Below, piece by piece: positions 25,758-34,773 of a stretch of DNA of 64,000 bases. The first letter of the stretch is position 1. Each line of letters begins with the position of its first letter. A program made the position numbers and the translations under genes. Under the pieces are notes generated by a model, which worked only from the letters and a program-made list of their open reading frames with translations, did not search any database and was not told the DNA's origin. The stretch spans positions 4,458,501-4,522,500 of the forward strand of contig NC_021505.1 in the NCBI RefSeq assembly GCF_000412675.1, in the 5' to 3' direction. The stretch is from Pseudomonas putida NBRC 14164. Its GTDB lineage: Bacteria > Pseudomonadota > Gammaproteobacteria > Pseudomonadales > Pseudomonadaceae.

Positions 25758-26696
25758 ATGCCCCCCGCACACAGCCAAAGCGCCGCCCCATCGTCACTGC
25801 TGCACGCCTGGCGCCAGCAGGTTGCCAACACCCCCTGGCTCAGTGCCGGTCTGGGCCTGAGCCTGCTGGCTGTGGTCGCACTGCTGGCGGCCAGCTTCTG
25901 GAATGCGGTTAACGGCGACCATGCCGATAACCTGCACCTGGCCGTGCTGGGTGGGTTGTCCGGCTTTGGCGCCACCGCACTGGGTGCGGTGCTGGCAGTG
26001 GTGCTGCGCGACGTCAGCGCCCGCAACCAGGATGTGATGCTTGGTTTTGCCGCCGGCATGATGCTGGCCGCCAGTTCGTTTTCGCTGATTCTGCCGGGCC
26101 TGGACGCCGCCCGCGAGATCACCGGCAACGGCCCCGCTGCGGCCTTTACCGTGGTGTTAGGCATGGGCCTGGGCGTGCTGCTGATGCTGGGCCTGGACCG
26201 TTTCACCCCGCATGAGCACGAAAGTACCGGCCCGTGCGGCCCTGAGGCCGAGCGCATCAGCCGGGTGTGGTTGTTCGTGCTGGCGATCACCCTGCACAAC
26301 CTCCCCGAAGGCATGGCGATTGGCGTGAGCTTCGCCAATGGCGACTTGAACATCGGGCTGCCACTGACCAGCGCCATCGCCATTCAGGACATCCCTGAGG
26401 GGCTGGCCGTCGCGCTGGCCCTGCGCGCCACCGGGCTGTCGAACATGAAAGCCGCACTGGTTGCGATCGGGTCCGGGCTGATGGAGCCGCTGGGTGCGGT
26501 AATCGGGCTTGGGATTTCGACCGGCTTTGCCCTTGCCTACCCGATCAGCATGGGACTGGCGGCGGGGGCGATGATCTTTGTGGTAAGCCACGAGGTGATC
26601 CCCGAAACCCACCGTAACGGGCACCAGACGGCGGCGACCCTGGGCTTGATGGGCGGGTTTGCGGTGATGATGTTTCTGGATACCGCGCTGGGCTGA
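25758..26696 (+). CDS. ZIP-family metal transporter (GufA-like)
   Basis: 312 residues with about eight membrane helices. The metal-binding helices carry HNLPEGMAIGVSFANGD and QDIPEGLAVALAL, the paired signature of bacterial ZIP proteins; a HEHE stretch sits in the cytoplasmic loop (RFTPHEHES). Members import zinc, iron or other divalent metals; which one cannot be told. It has its own promoter region, divergent from the PLDc_N gene. Confidence 0.9.
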   Translation: MPPAHSQSAAPSSLLHAWRQQVANTPWLSAGLGLSLLAVVALLAASFWNAVNGDHADNLHLAVLGGLSGFGATALGAVLAVVLRDVSARNQDVMLGFAAGMMLAASSFSLILPGLDAAREITGNGPAAAFTVVLGMGLGVLLMLGLDRFTPHEHESTGPCGPEAERISRVWLFVLAITLHNLPEGMAIGVSFANGDLNIGLPLTSAIAIQDIPEGLAVALALRATGLSNMKAALVAIGSGLMEPLGAVIGLGISTGFALAYPISMGLAAGAMIFVVSHEVIPETHRNGHQTAATLGLMGGFAVMMFLDTALG

Positions 26697-26714
26697 AGTT
26701 TTGAGTTTGCCAGT

Positions 26715-26808
26715 GCCGGCCTCTTCGCGGGCTTGCCCGCTCCCACAGGAACCCCGCTGTCCTCAGGCCCAGTGTTATACCTTTGGGAGCGGGCAAGCCC
26801 GCGAAGAA
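26715..26808. repeat. REP pair (inverted), GCGGGC/GCCCGC type
   Basis: GCCGGCCTCTTCGCGGGCTT faces AAGCCCGCGAAGAAAC; the right outer arm has decayed. It lies between convergent genes. Confidence 0.85.
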
Positions 26809-26821
26809 ACAAACGATGAAA

Positions 26822-27352
26822 TCAGACGTGTACAGCGACTTTCAGGGCTTCGAGGGCCGGCTCAACCTTGATGCCCAGCTCGGCCCCCAGCTCCAGCACC
26901 CGCGCCAGGTCGTTCTGGCCCACCATCACCACCTGCAGCTCGTCATCCAGCAGCTGGCTGAAGTTCAACAGCACATAACCACCGGCTTCTTTGTTCAACG
27001 CGCCCATCTGTACCTGGATGCGGTTGAGCGCGGTGAGTGGCTCGGTGCGGGCCAGCTGCTTGGGCTTGAGGGTGAACGGCACGCTGTTGTCGAACGAGTC
27101 GCTGATCTGCTGGAACAGGTCCTGGTAGCTGTCGGCCTGGAACACCACCGTGTCCGGCAGGCTGCCCAGCACCACCCATTCGCCCAAGGGGATGGGGAAG
27201 CTGTCGTCGTAGTTGATATCCGGGTTGGCTGCCAAGAAAGCGGCCGGGTCGGCGTAGGCCTGGGCGGCCTCGTCGGCGATGCGCTCGATGTCGGCCTCAC
27301 GCATGCAGCCGGCGCCAATGAGGCTGATGAATTCGAGCAACTGAGTTTTCAT
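26822..27352 (-). CDS. Conserved hypothetical protein
   Basis: 176 residues, soluble. Two similar parts can be seen: an N-terminal helical segment (EADIERIADEAAQAYADPAAFLA) and a beta-rich domain (PLGEWVVLGSLPDTVVFQADS ... YVLLNFSQLLDDELQVVMVGQ). No catalytic motif is visible. The ATG is preceded by a moderate purine run. I do not recognise the family. Confidence 0.75.
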   Translation of the reverse strand: MKTQLLEFISLIGAGCMREADIERIADEAAQAYADPAAFLAANPDINYDDSFPIPLGEWVVLGSLPDTVVFQADSYQDLFQQISDSFDNSVPFTLKPKQLARTEPLTALNRIQVQMGALNKEAGGYVLLNFSQLLDDELQVVMVGQNDLARVLELGAELGIKVEPALEALKVAVHV

Positions 27353-27412
27353 GAAAGGGGGCCTGCGACGGGTGAAAAGTCGCCAAGGATAGCCGCAAAT
27401 GCCCCCTTGCGG

Positions 27413-27937
27413 TTAGCCGGCCAGCGTTTGCAAGCGTGCAGCAGCGTCCACTGCACCCATGGTTTGCGCCGCCATCAGCGCGGTGGCGCCGCGGGCATCC
27501 TGGCGCGCCGGGTCGGCGCCCTGGGCCAACAGGTATTCAAGGATTTCGCTGCGGTTGAACATGGCCGCCAGCATCAACGCGGTGCGCCCGTCCTGCGCAG
27601 CGGCGTCCACCGGCACGCCGTGCTCCAGCAGCAGGCGGATCATGGCCAGGTCCCCCTTGAACGCGGCTCCGGCAATGGGCAACTGGCCGTTGTCGTTGGC
27701 AATCAGCGGGTCGGCACCTTGCGCCAGTAGCACGCGCACCGCCTCGTGGTGGCCGTGGTAGCTGGCCAGCATCAGTAGCGTGTCACCCTTGTGGTTGCGC
27801 AGGTTGGCCGGCAGCCCGCTGGCGAGCAAGCGCCCAAGCATTTCGGCATCGCCCTGGCGGGCACGTTCGAATACCTGCTCTGCGAATGCAGCGGTTTCGT
27901 CATCGGTCATGGTGGCGGGTGCGGATTGGCTGGACAT
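27413..27937 (-). CDS. Ankyrin-repeat protein
   Basis: 174 residues with four ankyrin repeats: the helix-turn-helix signatures GDTLLMLASYHGHHEAVRVL, GQLPIAGAAFKGDLAMIRLL and GRTALMLAAMFNRSEILEYL are each followed by a LAxGADP-type turn. There is no signal peptide, so it is cytoplasmic. Some pseudomonad ankyrin proteins support periplasmic catalases, but no catalase gene is near. CAGGAGG precedes the ATG at 27935-27937. Confidence 0.9.
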   Translation of the reverse strand: MSSQSAPATMTDDETAAFAEQVFERARQGDAEMLGRLLASGLPANLRNHKGDTLLMLASYHGHHEAVRVLLAQGADPLIANDNGQLPIAGAAFKGDLAMIRLLLEHGVPVDAAAQDGRTALMLAAMFNRSEILEYLLAQGADPARQDARGATALMAAQTMGAVDAAARLQTLAG

Positions 27938-28203
27938 CGGGAACCTCCTGGCATAAATGATTGCCCAAGTCTTTGTCAGGCACGCCATTGCGGTCAAAGG
28001 TTCAGATTCTATAGGGCCGATAGGCAAAGCCGGATCCGTGCAAAATGCACTGTGCAAAATGCACGACCATGCAACCTGCACGGTGCCGCCTCTGAAAACA
28101 ACCCATAAGTTCCTGAATTTACTGGATTTTTCTTTCGATCAAGTTCTGGCACGGTCGCTGCAACCATCAACTCATGTCTGCCACATAACAGCCAGGAGTT
28201 GAT

Positions 28204-28476
28204 ATGGACCTCATCCAGCAAAAGTTCGTCTCGGTATTTTCGGCCTATCAAGTGAACACCCAGGCGCGCCCTGATGGCGGGGTGTTGCTTACCCTGCGCG
28301 CGACGGATGGCAAGGTGACCCGCCGGGTGTTGACCTATGGGCAACTGCACAGCGCCGAACAGCTGTCCTGGGCGATCAGCGCCATCCGCCGTGACTTGGC
28401 TGAACAGGCCAGTGAATTGCCGGTGATTGGCATGCTGCAAAGCCAGCAACGGTTTGCCCTGCCGACCTACCGCTGA
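28204..28476 (+). CDS. DUF3509 family protein
   Basis: 90 residues. The order MDLIQQKFVSVFSAYQVN, a beta hairpin (DGGVLLTLRATDGKVTRRVL) and a C-terminal helix with QLSWAISAIRRDLAEQ matches the small pseudomonad family DUF3509. Function is unknown. CCAGGAG lies seven bases before the ATG. It is divergent from the ankyrin gene. Confidence 0.82.
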   Translation: MDLIQQKFVSVFSAYQVNTQARPDGGVLLTLRATDGKVTRRVLTYGQLHSAEQLSWAISAIRRDLAEQASELPVIGMLQSQQRFALPTYR

Positions 28477-28495
28477 GTTTTGTATTGCCTGATCT

Positions 28496-28588
28496 GGCCT
28501 CTTCGCAGCACAAGGCTGCTCCTACAAGTGAGCGCGACCGCCGACCGGACGCGATCTCCTGTAGGAGCAGCCTTGTGCTGCGAAGAGG
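28496..28588. repeat. REP pair (inverted), GCAGCACAAGGCTGC type
   Basis: GGCCTCTTCGCAGCACAAGG faces GTAGGAGCAGCCTTGTGCTG. The core differs from the GCGGGC class but the outer arms are shared. Confidence 0.88.
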
Positions 28589-28600
28589 ACGGCAAGGCCG

Positions 28601-29137
28601 TCAGAATTGGTCAATCCCCAGAAACGCCCGCGCAGTCGCATCCCCGGTAAACTGCGCCTTCACGCCTTGCTCGCTGCCGTACAGACGCAGCGCCAGGCAA
28701 AACGGCGTATCGCCCAGCTCTACCCAGCGACGCGTGCCCGCTGGTATCACTAGCTGATCACCCTTCTCGCACAGTACCGAGTACACCCAGTCGCCCAACC
28801 GCAGGCCAACCTGAGCACGTCCACTGACCACGGCAAACACCTCTTCGGCGCCATGCACATGCTCATCGCGTACATCGGCCTGCACCGGGGCTTCACCGTC
28901 ACGGTTCAACAACACGCAGGCCTTGCTGCCGTGTGCTGTCATCAACTGGTCCAGATGCTCACGGCATACGTCCAGCACCTCGTCTTGCGCTGTGCCGGGC
29001 CGCACCCGCAGGCCATGCTCGCGGTGGGTAAAACGCACGCCCTGTTCGGCCAGGGTGGCGGCGATGTCCTCGTGGTGGGTCAGCACCTTGTTCGGCAGTT
29101 CCGGGCTGGCGAGGTGGAAAACGCTGAGAATGCTCAT
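28601..29137 (-). CDS. Acireductone dioxygenase-like cupin with a missing metal ligand
   Basis: 178 residues colinear with bacterial acireductone dioxygenase (MtnD), including SPELPNKVLTHHEDIAATLAE near the N terminus and VLCEKGDQLVIPAGTR. Three of the four metal ligands are kept (His93, His95, Glu99 in EHVHGAEE), but the fourth histidine, expected in PAGTRHW, is Arg137. It is probably impaired as a classical dioxygenase or has a new role. Its start overlaps the stop of the upstream MFS gene by one base, so they are translationally coupled. In P. aeruginosa the corresponding place holds mtnB-mtnD-mtnC; mtnB and mtnC are absent here. Confidence 0.85.
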   Translation of the reverse strand: MSILSVFHLASPELPNKVLTHHEDIAATLAEQGVRFTHREHGLRVRPGTAQDEVLDVCREHLDQLMTAHGSKACVLLNRDGEAPVQADVRDEHVHGAEEVFAVVSGRAQVGLRLGDWVYSVLCEKGDQLVIPAGTRRWVELGDTPFCLALRLYGSEQGVKAQFTGDATARAFLGIDQF

Positions 29138-30291
29138 CAGGGGCGGGTCCTGGTCGGTTGCGAACAAAGGGCAATGATAACGGCTGCAGCCAAGGCTGCG
29201 GCACTGGCCATACCAAAGGTGAAGGTGGGGCCCAGCAGTTTCCAGCTGTAGCCCGAATACAATGCCCCCAGCGCACCGCCGGTGCCCGACAGCGCCGCGT
29301 ACAATGCCTGGCCCTGGCCCTGCTGGCGGGCGCCGAAACTGGCTTGCACGAACGCGATGCTGGCAGCGTGGAAGCAGCCGAAGGTGGCCGCGTGCAGCAG
29401 CTGGGCGAAGATCAGCACGGCCGGTTCCTGGGCCAGATTGCCCAGCAACACCCAACGCAGCGCCGCCAGCAGGAAGCTGACCAGCAATACGCGTTGCACA
29501 CTGAAGCGCGCGAACAGCCGGCTCATGACCATGAACATCAGCACCTCGGCCACCACCCCCAGCGCCCACAGCAGGCCGATGGCACTGCGGCTGTAGCCCA
29601 GGTGCTCAAGGTGCAGGGTAAGGAAGGTGTAGTACGGCCCGTGGCTGAGTTGCATCAGCGCCACACAGGCGTAGAACGCGATCACCCCCGGGGCACGCAA
29701 CTGCTGCACAAAACCACCCGCCCCGCTGCGCTCGCCCTGCTCCACCGGCTGGGCATTGGGCACCCACAGGCTGGCGGCGACGATGCCGGCCATGATCGTG
29801 ACCAGGGCCACCGGGTAGATGTCCAGGCTCAGCCATTCGAACAGGCGGCCCAAGCCAACCACCGTGAGGATGAAGCCGATCGAGCCCCACAGGCGCACCT
29901 GGCTGTAGCGCGCTGTTTGCCCGTGCAGGTGGGCCAGGGTGATGACCTCGAACTGCGGCAGCACGGCATGCCAGAAGAACGCATGCAGGGCCATCACCAG
30001 CGCCAGCCAGGCGTAGCTTTTGCCGAAGAAGATCAGGGCGAAGGTGGCCAGGGTAGACAACGCGCCCAGGCGCACGATCAGCAAGCGCTGGCCGGTACGG
30101 TCGCCCAGCCAGCCCCACAGGTTGGGGGCGATGCAGCGCATCAGCATGGGAATGGCCACCAGCTCGCCGATGCGCGCCGGGGAGAAGCCCAGGTGGTCGA
30201 AGTACAGCGCCAGGAAGGGGGCGGTGGAGCCTAGCAGGGCGAAGTAAAAGAGGTAGAAGCTGGACAGGCGCCAGTAGGGAATTGCGGGCAT
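29137..30291 (-). CDS. MFS transporter (phenylpropionate-permease-like branch)
   Basis: 384 residues with twelve membrane helices. The N terminus PYWRLSSFYLFYFALLGSTA and the loop NLWGWLGDRTGQRLLIVRLG match the MFS_1-like group containing HcaT and the putative methionine-salvage permease of pseudomonads. The start at 30289-30291 (MPAIPYW) is chosen; a TTG twelve bases upstream is possible. The gene is coupled to the degenerate cupin downstream. Confidence 0.88.
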   Translation of the reverse strand: MPAIPYWRLSSFYLFYFALLGSTAPFLALYFDHLGFSPARIGELVAIPMLMRCIAPNLWGWLGDRTGQRLLIVRLGALSTLATFALIFFGKSYAWLALVMALHAFFWHAVLPQFEVITLAHLHGQTARYSQVRLWGSIGFILTVVGLGRLFEWLSLDIYPVALVTIMAGIVAASLWVPNAQPVEQGERSGAGGFVQQLRAPGVIAFYACVALMQLSHGPYYTFLTLHLEHLGYSRSAIGLLWALGVVAEVLMFMVMSRLFARFSVQRVLLVSFLLAALRWVLLGNLAQEPAVLIFAQLLHAATFGCFHAASIAFVQASFGARQQGQGQALYAALSGTGGALGALYSGYSWKLLGPTFTFGMASAAALAAAVIIALCSQPTRTRP

Positions 30292-30314
30292 GGGTTCAGC
30301 CAATCACGTTGTGT

Positions 30315-30424
30315 CCTGCAGTGGCCTCTTCGCGGGCTTGCCCGCTCCCACAGGGATATCACAGGACCCGAGGGCCGCGTAATACCTGTGGGAGCGGGCA
30401 AGCCCGCGAAGAGGCCTGTGCAGG
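30315..30424. repeat. REP pair (inverted), GCGGGC/GCCCGC type
   Basis: CCTGCAGTGGCCTCTTCGCG faces its near-exact reverse complement, with arms extending to CCTGCA..TGCAGG. It lies between the MFS 5' side and the aroC 3' end. Confidence 0.9.
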
Positions 30425-30428
30425 TGAA

Positions 30429-31520
30429 TCAGAGCTGGCCCAGCACCGGGGTGGTTACCTTCACATCGGCATTCTGTGCGCGGTGGCGCAGCAGGTGGTC
30501 CATCAGCGCGATGGCCATCATCGCCTCGGCGATCGGCGTGGCGCGGATGCCCACGCACGGGTCGTGGCGGCCTTTGGTGATGACGTCCACCGGGTTGCCG
30601 TCGACGTCGATCGAGCGGCCCGGGGTGGTGATGCTGGAGGTCGGTTTCAGCGCCAGGTGGGCAACGATTGGCTGGCCCGAAGAAATGCCGCCCAGGATGC
30701 CGCCGGCGTTGTTGCTGAGGAAGCCTTCCGGGGTGAGCTCGTCACGGTGCTCGGTGCCGCGCTGGGCCACGCTGGCGAAGCCGGCGCCGATTTCCACGCC
30801 CTTGACCGCGTTGATGCTCATCAGCGCATGGGCCAGTTCTGCGTCCAGGCGGTCGAAGATCGGTTCGCCCAGGCCCGGCATCACGCCCTCGGCCACCACG
30901 GTGATCTTGGCACCCACCGAGTCCTGGTCACGGCGCAGTTGGTCCATGTACGCCTCCAGCTCCGGCACCTTGTCCGGGTCGGGGCTGAAGAAGGCGTTCT
31001 GCTCCACCGACTCCCAGGTCTTGAACGGGATTTCGATCGGGCCCAACTGGCTCATGTAGCCACGCACGGTGATGCCCTGGGTGGCCAGGTACTTCTTGGC
31101 GATGGCACCGGCGGCCACGCGCATGGCGGTTTCGCGGGCCGAGCTGCGGCCACCGCCGCGGTAGTCGCGGATGCCGTACTTGTGGTGGTAGGTGTAGTCG
31201 GCGTGGGCCGGGCGGAACAGGTCCTTGATGGCCGAGTAGTCCTTGGACTTCTGGTCGGTGTTGCGGATCAGCAGGCCGATCGAGCAGCCGGTGGTGCGGC
31301 CTTCGAACACGCCGGAAAGGATTTCCACCTCATCGGCTTCCTGGCGCTGGGTGGTGTGCCGGCTGGTGCCGGGCTTGCGCCGGTCGAGGTCGTGCTGCAG
31401 GTCGGCCAGGGAAATTTCCAGGCCCGGTGGGCATCCATCGACAATGGCGACCAACGCCGGGCCATGGCTTTCGCCAGCGGTGGTGACAGTGAACAGCTTG
31501 CCGTAGGTATTACCGGACAT
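30429..31520 (-). CDS. aroC: Chorismate synthase
   Basis: 363 residues, normal length. It makes chorismate from EPSP using reduced FMN, the last common step to aromatic amino acids. All three signatures are visible: GESHGPALVAIVDGCPPG, the YRGGGRSSARETAMRVAAGA region and RHDPCVGIRATPIAEAM. The ATG at 31518-31520 (MSGNTYGKLF) is the canonical start; an open extension upstream crosses a REP and is rejected. Confidence 0.98.
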   Translation of the reverse strand: MSGNTYGKLFTVTTAGESHGPALVAIVDGCPPGLEISLADLQHDLDRRKPGTSRHTTQRQEADEVEILSGVFEGRTTGCSIGLLIRNTDQKSKDYSAIKDLFRPAHADYTYHHKYGIRDYRGGGRSSARETAMRVAAGAIAKKYLATQGITVRGYMSQLGPIEIPFKTWESVEQNAFFSPDPDKVPELEAYMDQLRRDQDSVGAKITVVAEGVMPGLGEPIFDRLDAELAHALMSINAVKGVEIGAGFASVAQRGTEHRDELTPEGFLSNNAGGILGGISSGQPIVAHLALKPTSSITTPGRSIDVDGNPVDVITKGRHDPCVGIRATPIAEAMMAIALMDHLLRHRAQNADVKVTTPVLGQL

Positions 31521-31588
31521 GGACGCTCCGCGAGTTCTGCCTGAAATGGACGAAAGCGGCAGTATACAGATGGATTGGTTGTCTGTAC

Positions 31589-31681
31589 TGGCCCTATCGC
31601 CGGCAAGCCAGCTCCACAGATAATCTACGAGGCCTGGGCCTGTTGCAGAACTGTGGGAGCTGGCTTGCCGGCGATAGGGCC
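31589..31681. repeat. REP pair (inverted), GCCGGC type
   Basis: TGGCCCTATCGCCGGCAAGC faces GCTTGCCGGCGATAGGGC. It lies in the 235-bp gap between the aroC start and the hydrolase start; such 5' positions are unusual for REPs, and no promoter is obvious in the rest. Confidence 0.88.
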
Positions 31682-31755
31682 GAGCCTGCAACACACAACC
31701 CTAGAACCTTCCCGCAAACACTGGGTCAAACCTTCATCTCCCCATGTAGTACCGC

Positions 31756-32718
31756 ATGATGTCGCGCCTCGTCGCCTTGCTCTTCCTGCTGTGCACCGGC
31801 CTGGCCCAGGCCGCCGCCCCTACCGTGCTGCAACGCCCGATCGACCTGGACACTGGCCAGGGCGTGCTGCACGGCAGCCTGCTGCTGCCGCAACAGGCCA
31901 CCCCGCCGCCGGTGGTGCTGATCATCGCTGGTTCCGGCCCCACCGACCGCGATGGCAACAACCCGGCGTCGGGCCGCATCGACAACCTCAAGCGGCTGGC
32001 CCTGCTGCTGGCCAGCGAGCACATCGCCAGCGTGCGCTACGACAAGCGCGGGGTGGCTGCCAGCCAGCCGGCCACGCCCGATGAGCGCGACCTCAGCGTG
32101 GAGCGCTACGTGGCCGATGTGGTCGCCTGGAGCCACAAACTCAAGGCCGACCCGCGCTTCGGCCCGCTGATCCTGGTCGGCCATAGCGAAGGCGCGCTGA
32201 TCGCCAGCCTGGCCGCCGAGCAGGCCGGCGCCAGCGCAGTGATCACCTTGGCCGGCAGCGGCAGGCCGCTGGCCGACGTACTGCGCGAGCAACTGGCCCA
32301 GCGCCTGCCCCCGGCGCAACTGGCCGGTGGCAGCGCCCTGCTCGACCGCCTGCAGGCCGGGCAAACCAGCCTGGAAGTGCCCGCGCCACTGCGCCAGGTG
32401 TTCCGCCCCAGCGTGCAGCCGTACCTGATCTCGCTGTTCCAGCAGAACCCGGCGGCAGCCTTTGCCCGCCTGCCCATGCCCGCATTGATCGTGCAGGGGC
32501 GCAACGACGTGCAGGTGGACGTGACCGACGCCGAACGGCTGAAGGCGGCCAAGCCGGATGCGCAGCTTGTGCTGATCGACGGCATGAACCACATGCTGCG
32601 CATCAGCCCCAGGGGCATGAGCCAGCAGCGCGACAGTTACCTCAACCCCGAGCTGCCGCTGGCGCGCGAGCTGGGGGAGCGAATTGTGACGTTCATCCAG
32701 CATTTGCCTTCGGCGTGA
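31756..32718 (+). CDS. Secreted alpha/beta hydrolase
   Basis: 320 residues. The signal peptide ends at GLAQA. The hydrolase core has the oxyanion turn IIAGSGPTDRDGN, the nucleophile elbow VGHSEGALI and a late histidine in DGMNHML; the acid is probably in the NDVQVDVTD loop. It is predicted periplasmic; the substrate is unknown. Two adjacent ATGs (31756, 31759) are possible. A homologue lies beside aroC in P. aeruginosa. Confidence 0.85.
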   Translation: MMSRLVALLFLLCTGLAQAAAPTVLQRPIDLDTGQGVLHGSLLLPQQATPPPVVLIIAGSGPTDRDGNNPASGRIDNLKRLALLLASEHIASVRYDKRGVAASQPATPDERDLSVERYVADVVAWSHKLKADPRFGPLILVGHSEGALIASLAAEQAGASAVITLAGSGRPLADVLREQLAQRLPPAQLAGGSALLDRLQAGQTSLEVPAPLRQVFRPSVQPYLISLFQQNPAAAFARLPMPALIVQGRNDVQVDVTDAERLKAAKPDAQLVLIDGMNHMLRISPRGMSQQRDSYLNPELPLARELGERIVTFIQHLPSA

Positions 32719-32780
32719 GGTATGGGCTCAGGTCCGTGGCAAGCCTGCCGATACAGCAGGCATAGCCGAGGACAAGCCTG

Positions 32781-33563
32781 ATGACCACAGCCCCCGCCGC
32801 CGTAGAGCCGGCCGATGAACCCCAGGAAAGCCCTGCCCTGCCTTGGGCCGAGCTGGCCGCCGAACACTTCCAGCTGCTGCGCCTGGCCGCTCTGCCCACC
32901 GACCGCAGCACCGGCGCACGGCCGCTGCGCTTTGTGCAGTTCGGCTATGCCGAGCGCCACGACAAGGCCCACAGCCTGCTGCGCATGGAAATCCAGTTGC
33001 CTGGGCAAAAGGTGCACAAAGAGCAAAACCGCCTGGATATCCGCGTCGACCATGCCGAGCGACTGGTGCGCATTGGCAGTGAACATGGCCTGCAACTGGA
33101 GCCGGTGAACCGTGGCATCGGCCGCTTCATGCTGGCCCAGGCCGCACAGTGGCTGCAGCGCAAATGGCCGCACTACCGGGTGGAAGGCATGGCGCTGCCG
33201 AGCAAGGATTCCCTCAACGAGGACTCACGCCTGCGCCGTGACCACTGCTTGCGCGGGGTGGGTATCGAGGTGGAGTACGAGGACGGTCAGCACCTGAAGG
33301 GACGTACCGTGGACATGACCGTCGGCCAGCTGAAGGCCGCATGGAGCAACGAGCGCTTGCAGCGGGTGGACATTCTGGATGCTGCCAACCTGCTGCAGCA
33401 GGCGGACCAGCAGTTGCAGGAAAAGGAAGGGCAACTGCGCGAGCGCGATGAGCGGGTGGCCAAGTACCACCGCGAAGACAGCGGCCTGCGCTTTACCATT
33501 ACCTGCCTGGTGGCGTTTGCGGTGTTTCAGGCGGGGTTGTTGATCTGGATAGCCACCCGCTGA
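32781..33563 (+). CDS. Hypothetical tail-anchored coiled-coil protein
   Basis: 260 residues. An N-terminal polar domain (LPWAELAAEHFQLLRLAALP onward) is followed by a coiled coil at about residues 205-235 (LLQQADQQLQEKEGQLRERDE) and one C-terminal membrane helix (TITCLVAFAVFQAGLLIWIA). This layout suggests a cytoplasmic domain tethered by its tail. It is 62 bp downstream of the hydrolase and possibly co-transcribed. The function is unknown. Confidence 0.75.
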   Translation: MTTAPAAVEPADEPQESPALPWAELAAEHFQLLRLAALPTDRSTGARPLRFVQFGYAERHDKAHSLLRMEIQLPGQKVHKEQNRLDIRVDHAERLVRIGSEHGLQLEPVNRGIGRFMLAQAAQWLQRKWPHYRVEGMALPSKDSLNEDSRLRRDHCLRGVGIEVEYEDGQHLKGRTVDMTVGQLKAAWSNERLQRVDILDAANLLQQADQQLQEKEGQLRERDERVAKYHREDSGLRFTITCLVAFAVFQAGLLIWIATR

Positions 33564-33564
33564 C

Positions 33565-33679
33565 GCCGCGTCGCGGCCATCGCCGGCAAGCCAGCTCCCA
33601 CAGGATTACCACAGGCTTGAATATTGTGAATAACCTGTAGGAGCCGGCTTGCCGGCGATTGGGCTGCAACGCAGCCCCT
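33565..33679. repeat. REP pair (inverted), GCCGGC type with GC hairpins
   Basis: GCCGCGTCGCGGCCATCGCC on the left; CTGTAGGAGCCGGCTTGCCG and GGGCTGCAACGCAGCCC on the right. It lies between convergent genes. Confidence 0.85.
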
Positions 33680-33685
33680 CCCGAC

Positions 33686-34594
33686 CTAAACGCGGGCCTT
33701 GAACAATTCCTGATGCTGGCGGCACTGCTCCGCGGTGAGCATGAACACCCCATGCCCGCCACGCTCGAACTCCAGCCAGGCAAAGTCCACCTCGGGGTAC
33801 AACGCCTCGACATGGATCTGGCTGTTGCCCACTTCAACAATCAGCAAGCCCTTGTCGGTCAGGTGGTCTGCAGCTTCCGCCAGCATGCGCCGCACCAGGT
33901 CCAGGCCGTCGTTGCCGCAGGCCAGGCCCAGTTCTGGCTCGTGGTGGTACTCGGCCGGCATGTCGTCGAAGTCTTCGGCATCGACATACGGCGGGTTGGA
34001 CAGGATCAGGTCGAAACGCTGCCCCGGCAAACCGCCAAAGCCATCGCCCTGCACGGTGTACACACGGCCGTCCAGGCCATGGCGCTCGATATTCTGGTTG
34101 GCCACTTCAAGGGCCTCGAACGACAGGTCGGCCAGCACCACCTCGGCCTCGGGGAACACGTCGGCCGCGACGATACCGATGCAGCCCGAACCCGTGCACA
34201 GGTCGAGAATGCGCGCCGGCTCGCTCGCCAGCCACGGCTCGAAGCGTTTTTCGATCAGTTGGCCAATGGGCGAGCGCGGCACCAGCACACGTTCGTCGAC
34301 GATGAACGACATGCCGCAGAACCAGGCTTCGCCCAACAGATAGGCGGCTGGCACCCGCTCTTCGATACGGCGCTTGAGCAAATGCTGCAGGCGTACCCGC
34401 TCGTCGTCCTCGAGCATGCAGTCCAGGTAGCTGTCGGCCACCTCCCATGGCAGGTGCACTGCGCCCAGCACCAGCAGGCGGGCCTCGTCCCAGGCGTTGT
34501 CGGCACCGTGGCCGAAGAACAGGTCGTGCTCGTGGAAGCGGCTGACCGCCCAGCGGATGTAGTCGCGCAACGTGCGCAGACGGGATGTGATCAC
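33686..34594 (-). CDS. prmB: Ribosomal protein uL3 glutamine N5-methyltransferase
   Basis: 302 residues. PrmB methylates Gln150 of ribosomal protein L3. The SAM motif ILDLCTGSGCIGIVAA and the catalytic NPPY (LSNPPYVDAEDF) define the HemK group, and VPRSPIGQLIEKRFEPWL distinguishes PrmB from PrmC. The start is GTG at 34592-34594, with AGGAG about seven bases upstream. It diverges from the isochorismatase-like gene. Confidence 0.95.
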   Translation of the reverse strand: MITSRLRTLRDYIRWAVSRFHEHDLFFGHGADNAWDEARLLVLGAVHLPWEVADSYLDCMLEDDERVRLQHLLKRRIEERVPAAYLLGEAWFCGMSFIVDERVLVPRSPIGQLIEKRFEPWLASEPARILDLCTGSGCIGIVAADVFPEAEVVLADLSFEALEVANQNIERHGLDGRVYTVQGDGFGGLPGQRFDLILSNPPYVDAEDFDDMPAEYHHEPELGLACGNDGLDLVRRMLAEAADHLTDKGLLIVEVGNSQIHVEALYPEVDFAWLEFERGGHGVFMLTAEQCRQHQELFKARV

Positions 34595-34773
34595 GGGGTA
34601 CTCCTATTTCAGACCGGACAAAAGTCTAACAGCCCCACCCGCACATTTGTTCGTTTGCAGCGCCCAAAGGCTAGCCACAGGCCAGTAACCATGCCGCTTG
34701 CGTTGTCAACCATTCCCATTGGCGTCAAGGCAGGGGACAATAGGTATACAAAAGCCCTTCCAAGGAGCCCTTG

